The position numbers and the translations under genes were made by a program. A stretch of 20,436 nt of DNA, from NCBI GenBank assembly GCA_009801015.1, contig VHZZ01003312.1, positions 13,113 to 33,548 on the forward strand, given 5' to 3'. The stretch comes from Silene noctiflora (Eukaryota > Streptophyta > Magnoliopsida > Caryophyllales > Caryophyllaceae). Of the stretch, positions 16,341-20,436 are shown piece by piece. The notes beneath the pieces were generated by a model that made no database searches, was not told the DNA's origin, and worked only from the letters and a program-made list of their open reading frames with translations. How positions within the stretch are numbered: position 1 is the stretch's first letter; each line of letters starts with the position of its first letter.

Positions 16341-17576
16341 ATGGATCCTTTACTATTGAGTAAAGGGTTAGATTTTGCCAAGAAAAAGAAGAAATGGGTT
16401 TTCTTGTTAGCTTTATTTGGAGTTTCTAGCTATGGTGTTTACAAAGTTTATAATTTGCCTTGTTTGACTAGAAAAAGGAGAAGGTTGTTTAATCTGTTAA
16501 GGGTAATGTTTTCAGTGGCTGAAATGGTTTCCGATTCGTCCGAGACTATTGGGTTAATTTCTAATGATTTGAAGGAGTTCATAATGTCCGATTCTGATGA
16601 AATTCCCAATTCTTTGAAGCAAATTTCTAAAATTGCCAGGTCTGATGAGTTTTCTGATTCTGTAACTCGGGTTTCTCAGGCTTTGTCTGTTGGAATATTG
16701 AGAGGTTATCGTAGTGAGTTGAGTGAGGAAGGTGAAGTGGGAGCAGATATGAGTTTTGCTGATAGAGTTGTTGATAAAATTTTGTCAAATGCAGGAAGTG
16801 GGTTTGCTTCTGTTGTTGCTGGCAGTTTTGCTAGAAATTTGGTTCTCGGGTTTTACTCTAGTAATGCATCGAATGGGGGTTCAAATGGGAGTAGAATGGC
16901 AAGTCTGGTGAGCGATAGTGGAGAGATTGCCAGTATGTCTAAATGGGTGGATTTGATTTTCGATGATAGATGCAAGGAGTTGATTGCGAGTTGCATTCAG
17001 GTTTTTGTGAGTTCAGCTGTGTCGATTTATCTTGACAAAACAATGCATATTAATACTTATGATGAGGTTTTTGCTGGGCTTACAAATCCGAACCATGAAA
17101 GTAAAGTGCAAGAACTCATTGTATCTGTTTGCAATGGTGCTGTAGAAACATTTGTGAAGACATCTCATCATGTAATGACATCCAAAACCCCAAATTCAGA
17201 ACCCTCTTCTAGCTCACCAGTAACTGATCTTGGAGAATGTTCAAATTTGAATGGGAATCAGTTGTTCGATAAAGCACAGAACGGCAACTGGGGTGGAATG
17301 GTTATGTCTACATTGTCCGTGCCACGTAATCAAAGATTTGTATTCCATGTGACAGGAAGGGTAACATTTGAAACTTTTAGGTCATTTGTGGAGTATTTGA
17401 TGTGGAAGCTTTCTGATGGGTTGAGGACTAGTCAAAATGTTGTTCATGATCATGTTGTCGACAGAGGACGTCGAGTTGTTCGATTTTTTGGTTTGAAGTC
17501 GTTTGTTATTGTTGCCATTTCTCTTGTTTTATATTTCTACATTGCTTGTGGGACTAGGGCGTTATTGCTTGCCTAG
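16341..17576 (+). CDS. PP2-A10: PROTEIN PHLOEM PROTEIN 2-LIKE A10-like protein, intact single exon
   Basis: This uninterrupted 411-residue ORF is the only intact long gene here. The start at 16341 gives an N-terminus (MDPLLLSKGLDFAKKKKKW) that matches the conserved opening I recall for plant proteins annotated PHLOEM PROTEIN 2-LIKE A10. A hydrophobic segment spans residues about 19-36 after a lysine cluster, followed by the basic RKRRRLF (about 44-50). The conserved block ETIGLISNDLKEF..SDSDEIPNSLKQISKIARS covers residues about 68-105. A Gly/Ser-rich middle (about 150-200) precedes a variable Ser-rich stretch (about 280-300). The C-terminal 25 residues are hydrophobic (SFVIVAISLVLYFYIACG), suggesting a second membrane segment or tail anchor. 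Despite the name I see no PP2 lectin domain. The biochemical function is unknown; a membrane location is an inference. Confidence 0.85.
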   Translation: MDPLLLSKGLDFAKKKKKWVFLLALFGVSSYGVYKVYNLPCLTRKRRRLFNLLRVMFSVAEMVSDSSETIGLISNDLKEFIMSDSDEIPNSLKQISKIARSDEFSDSVTRVSQALSVGILRGYRSELSEEGEVGADMSFADRVVDKILSNAGSGFASVVAGSFARNLVLGFYSSNASNGGSNGSRMASLVSDSGEIASMSKWVDLIFDDRCKELIASCIQVFVSSAVSIYLDKTMHINTYDEVFAGLTNPNHESKVQELIVSVCNGAVETFVKTSHHVMTSKTPNSEPSSSSPVTDLGECSNLNGNQLFDKAQNGNWGGMVMSTLSVPRNQRFVFHVTGRVTFETFRSFVEYLMWKLSDGLRTSQNVVHDHVVDRGRRVVRFFGLKSFVIVAISLVLYFYIACGTRALLLA

Positions 17577-17849
17577 TTGCTTCAAGATTCTTCCATGTGA
17601 AAAGTACATAATACAACATGCTTCCTCTCAACTCGAAAAATGAAAAAATTGTAACACCCACACCCCCTCCAAGAGTCCAAGGTCTCTCTTGTATATACAG
17701 ATATTGGATGAATGGTGGAGGTATGTATTTTGAATTCTCAGATTTTGTGTTTCCTTCTTGTGATTGTTTTATTTATATGTTGTTGATTTGATATCTTATG
17801 GTTATGCCATCTACTGTATTGTGCGTGTGTTTTTCGAGCTGGATTAGTC
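17577..17849 (+). other. 3' flank and probable 3' UTR of the PP2-A10-like gene
   Basis: There is no further ORF. The sequence becomes T/G-rich after about 17700 (TTGTATATACAG, then TTTTGTGTTTCC), as in plant 3' UTR far-upstream elements. An AATGAAAAAATTG stretch at about 17639 may act as a near-upstream signal, but no canonical AATAAA is present. The polyadenylation site is not resolved. Confidence 0.4.
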
Positions 17850-18260
17850 TCACAAAACTCTTTTATCATTATCGATCCACCTTTGATCCTTAGCAGGAAT
17901 CATCCTCCTGTTTAACATAAGGAATCTATGAATTTCATCTTTGATTAGCTCTTTAACTATCTTCCCAGGGAGCAGAATAAGCTCTGCAAACCGGGCTTAG
18001 TTTCTGTTTTGCCAAATCAGATAATGTAGGCCTACCACACAAGCAACAATCAATCTTCTTTGCAACAGACTTCTTCTTCTGCGTCTGAGAACCAATTCCT
18101 GTACTGACTCAAATCCAATAGGACCTCTAAATTATCCTGCAAGATCCGAATGCGTTCTTGACTGTACACACAGTGGTAGAACAGGTGCTGATAAGATTCA
18201 TCAGCCTGCTCACAGCAGTTTGCAAATACTATCACAGGCAATTCCAAAACTTTTGAGTGT
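17850..18260 (-). pseudogene. C-terminal fragment of a second LINE (zf-RVT tail)
   Basis: On the minus strand, FANCCEQADESYQHLFYHCVYSQ (18247 downward) is the distal half of a zf-RVT zinc module. The same fragment then continues in another frame with ACVVGLHYLIWQNRN and a tail ending in MIPAKDQRWIDNDKRVL before TGA at 17850-17852. One TAA (within QNRN/ARFAE) and a frame change at about 18050-18060 interrupt it. The RT domain is missing and no A tail is visible beyond the stop, so both ends are lost. It belongs to a different LINE copy from the one at 672-3768 and lies tail-to-tail with the host gene. Confidence 0.75.
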
Positions 18261-18790
18261 AGCCATTGTCATTAGTCTCTACTGTAGAGTGTCGTACGAC
18301 CAATATTACCTAGTCCATTAGTTCCAGAAAACTAATAATATATCCCAATGAAAGGAATTCTGCATAATTAATTTATAACCCTAGATTAATTTCAACTTTT
18401 ACTTTCTTATGAAAAGAACAAAACATTAAGACGGTCAAACTGCAGTTAGCTACTTCGCTAAGTTTCAGCATTCTTCTTACAACTTTTCTGTTAGCTACTT
18501 AGCCAAACTAAAGCATTTTAGGGATTTACAACTTCAACTTAGGTTTTTAGCTCTCTCTTTATCGTAGATGTTGGATTGAGACGCGTAGCCCCTTCGATAA
18601 GAAAGCGAACTGCTTTAGAAAATAGTCAAGGTACTTGAAGCTAGTGCTGGAGAAACGCTAACTGTCAGGCAAATTAGTTATGCAATGTTGTGCAGTGAAG
18701 CAGTAGTTATTTGCTACAATGAAATGAATAAGTTGAGTCTCGAATGGCATCGTCAAGGCTCTTGACGTTCTTTGCTCTATCATGCGGACT

Positions 18791-18792
<2 letters not shown>
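18261..18792. other. Spacer without recognised gene
   Basis: There is no credible ORF. A degenerate tandem repeat of about 45 bp occurs at 18443-18536, with GTTAGCTACTT at 18445 and 18490 and ACAACTT closing each unit. A perfect 7-bp hairpin with a 3-base loop (CGTCAAG GCT CTTGACG) is at 18751-18767. Nothing else was identified. Confidence 0.5.

Positions 18793-18826
<34 letters not shown>
18793..18826 (-). other. T34 run (A34 tail of the minus-strand retroposon)
   Basis: Thirty-four uninterrupted T residues on the plus strand. The length and purity suggest a recent insertion compared with the A15 tail of the LINE at 3754-3768. Long homopolymers also slip in sequencing, so the count is approximate. 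Confidence 0.8.
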
Positions 18827-18827
<1 letters not shown>

Positions 18828-19766
18828 ACAAGGATAATGATCGTGTTACATTAGAGTATCATGGCTCTCAGAACCATATTGAAATACTACAACATAAAAC
18901 GAACATAATAAAACATAGGATTACAAACTTTAACTAATGAACTACAACTGGTGAAATATCTAGAACGGGTATCAGAACCATGTTGCTGGAGTACGGTGGA
19001 ATGAGTACGAGCATCTTTACCCAATTCATCAGCAAAACAAATTTCATCCACAGGCCATTGGGACAATCGAACTGTAGTGGGACAATAACGAGATGCACTT
19101 ACGCCACAAGTGCGTAGAAATTTGAAGGGGGAAGCAAGCCATAAAAACATGCTTCTGAAGGAGATGGCTCTCCTACACCTCGGAACAATATCACCACAGT
19201 CAACGAACCAGCAACCAAAGACAGCGAGCATACTAACAAGAAGGGGTAGAGAAACCCCCTGGCCACGAACACCCGAGGACATTCTCGGGAGAACACAACA
19301 CAACCCAAGAAGATAACCACCATCAACAAACTACGATTATTAATAGGTAGCCTAAAATAGAGTCTCGCGTACGAGATTATTGGAACGGAATAAAAATAAA
19401 GGCGTTTAAAGTAAATAGACATTTGATTTGTGGTGGAAAACCACTGCAACCGGTTCGCTCTACACCAAATACTACCCCATAAGATCACAATCATACCCAA
19501 CATTCCACACTGACTGAACCAAAATACCAATTAGACGCCAAAACAAACCAGGGACACAGAACCGCTCTCCAATCGAAAACTAAGACAGACAGACAACATG
19601 CAATATCAACCCCGCCCTTAAAAAAACAGCAAAAGGATGCAAGGACAAACATCAATACCAAACCTGACACCAAGACCGAACACAAAACTCATAGAAGCCA
19701 AAAGACCCATAAAGAAGAGATGATGCAGGGGGAGACGACACAAAAGCAACATGCAAGTACCAACAC

Positions 19767-19951
19767 GTGGGGGAAGGGCCGAGGGGAAGGGGAACACCGA
19801 GTTAAGAAAATGCACAACCACCTAGATGATAGAAACCCCAAACAAACTCCATCAACCACACCACACCATAAAAACCGCCACAGCGATTGATAACAGACGA
19901 GAAGTACATACCAGAAGAGGTGGGGGAAGGGGCGAGGGGAAGGGGAACACC
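19767..19951. repeat. Two 32-bp G-rich direct repeats, 153 bp apart, G-quadruplex-capable
   Basis: Copies at 19767-19798 and 19920-19951 match at 31 of 32 bases. Each holds four G-runs of three or more (GGGGGAAGGG then GAGGGGAAGGGG), fitting the G3+N1-7 quadruplex pattern on the plus strand. On the retroposon's sense strand the same tracts are CCCCTTCCCC-type. The sequence between them is not repeated. Confidence 0.8.
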
Positions 19952-20060
19952 TCCGCAGCAGAACCAATCAAAAAGATAGACGATAGAGATAGTGAAGACG
20001 ATTGACAACGATCATCCAAAGTGTTGATTGGTGAGAAGTAGAAGATGAAGACATGCATAA

Positions 20061-20436
20061 AACCATGAATTAAGAAGAGAAAAAACGAGAATAAGAACGT
20101 CGTCTCATGGAATGCAAGAGTAAAATTGATATGAAAAAGTAAAAATCAAAGGCGAAACCGTTCGAGTAATGTCCTCCTCAATAATGCGTTTACATAATAA
20201 ATCAATCTCATAAAAGGAGTTTCAGGGATTATTTATTTGTCAGTTGATCAACGTAAATCGGTAACGCTCGACTGACTAGGGTTTGACGTTACTGTCGCAA
20301 GACGGCTGTGATTAACTGATCCCTTTCGGTCACACCTAAATGACGATTCCCAAATAGTAAACTAATTATTTGTATAAGATACGATATATAATTAGTAATT
20401 TTGTATAAGTTGACTTATAATAAGTCAAGTGTATTT
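20061..20436. other. Unassigned AT-rich right end of the window
   Basis: There is no ORF of note. A segment at about 20310-20350 (AACTGATCCCTTTCGGTCAC) looks distinctive but I cannot match it to a family. No second LTR or TIR is visible within the window. Confidence 0.4.

Larger units (their letters stand above)
18793..20060 (-). mobile_element. Poly(A)-tailed minus-strand retroposon of unknown family (right end uncertain)
   Basis: A T34 run at 18793-18826 marks the A tail of an element transcribed from the minus strand. Its 3' end reads ATTATCCTTGTC before the A run, as in many plant LINE 3' ends. The body has no reverse transcriptase or endonuclease motif. The longest minus-strand ORFs (18887-19303, 138 residues; 19099-19530, 143 residues) overlap and match no family I know. 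The segment VDEICFADELGKDARTHSTV (about 19000-19050) looks protein-like. The distal part carries two G-rich repeats and is pyrimidine-rich in the sense orientation, resembling a LINE 5' UTR. I infer a non-autonomous, internally deleted LINE derivative. No target-site duplication was found; the limit 20060 is a guess from composition. Confidence 0.5.

Noticed and set aside
18751..18767. Perfect 7-bp hairpin as a terminator or small RNA
   Set aside because: Short stem, no neighbouring U-run or gene end, and plant Pol II genes do not use such terminators.
18764..20101. 9-bp inverted match (GACGTTCTT at 18764, AAGAACGTC at 20093) around the minus-strand retroposon
   Set aside because: It is inverted, not direct, so it cannot be a target-site duplication, and 9 bp over 1.3 kb may be chance.
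1..20436. CRISPR arrays, operons, bacterial-type systems, tRNA or rRNA genes
   Set aside because: No regularly spaced identical repeats, no tRNA-like A/B boxes with a cloverleaf, and no rRNA sequence were seen; all evidence points to a plant nuclear genome.

Overview
This is a plant nuclear window, a eudicot by the look of its one host gene and its transposons, possibly Caryophyllales (a low-confidence guess). It shows plant LINEs with a C-terminal zf-RVT domain, a Tat-lineage Ty3/gypsy element with two RNase H domains, Stowaway-like and Tourist-like MITEs, and one intact single-exon gene resembling PROTEIN PHLOEM PROTEIN 2-LIKE A10. Most of the 20.4 kb is transposon sequence at different stages of decay.

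Layout. 1-671 looks like the 3' part of an unrelated LTR. 672-3768 is a 5'-truncated plus-strand LINE (endonuclease remnant, reverse transcriptase, zf-RVT, A15 tail) with many in-frame stops. 3769-4785 is AT-rich spacer holding a 200-bp Stowaway-like MITE (4219-4418) and a degenerate 117-bp tandem duplication (4505-4739). 4791-14970 is a structurally complete, coding-dead, minus-strand Ty3/gypsy element of 10,180 bp: 658/660-bp LTRs, matching 5-bp ATATT target-site duplications, PBS, PPT, gag, protease, RT, RNase H, a second RNase H, integrase and a roughly 2.9-kb 3' region. That 3' region carries a plus-strand (antisense) gene that appears to contain spliceosomal introns. 15076-15841 is a Stowaway-like MITE with a 451-bp Tourist-like MITE nested in its 3' end. 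16341-17576 is the intact host gene. 17850-18260 is a minus-strand scrap of another LINE C-terminus. 18793-20060 (right end uncertain) is a poly(A)-tailed minus-strand retroposon with no recognised protein domain and two G-rich 32-bp repeats. The last 370 bp are unassigned.

How the parts relate. The host gene is the only gene here likely to make a functional protein; its upstream region begins directly after the nested MITEs. The Ty3 element encodes a gag-pol set in the order typical of the family, but it has at least seven in-frame stops, at least two frame breaks, and an altered protease active-site triplet. The antisense gene also has a stop and a frame break. The most interesting candidate system is this antisense, intron-bearing gene inside the retrotransposon. 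The LTR ends with palindromes inside a long imperfect terminal inverted repeat, the nested MITEs, and the G-rich repeated retroposon also deserve a second look.
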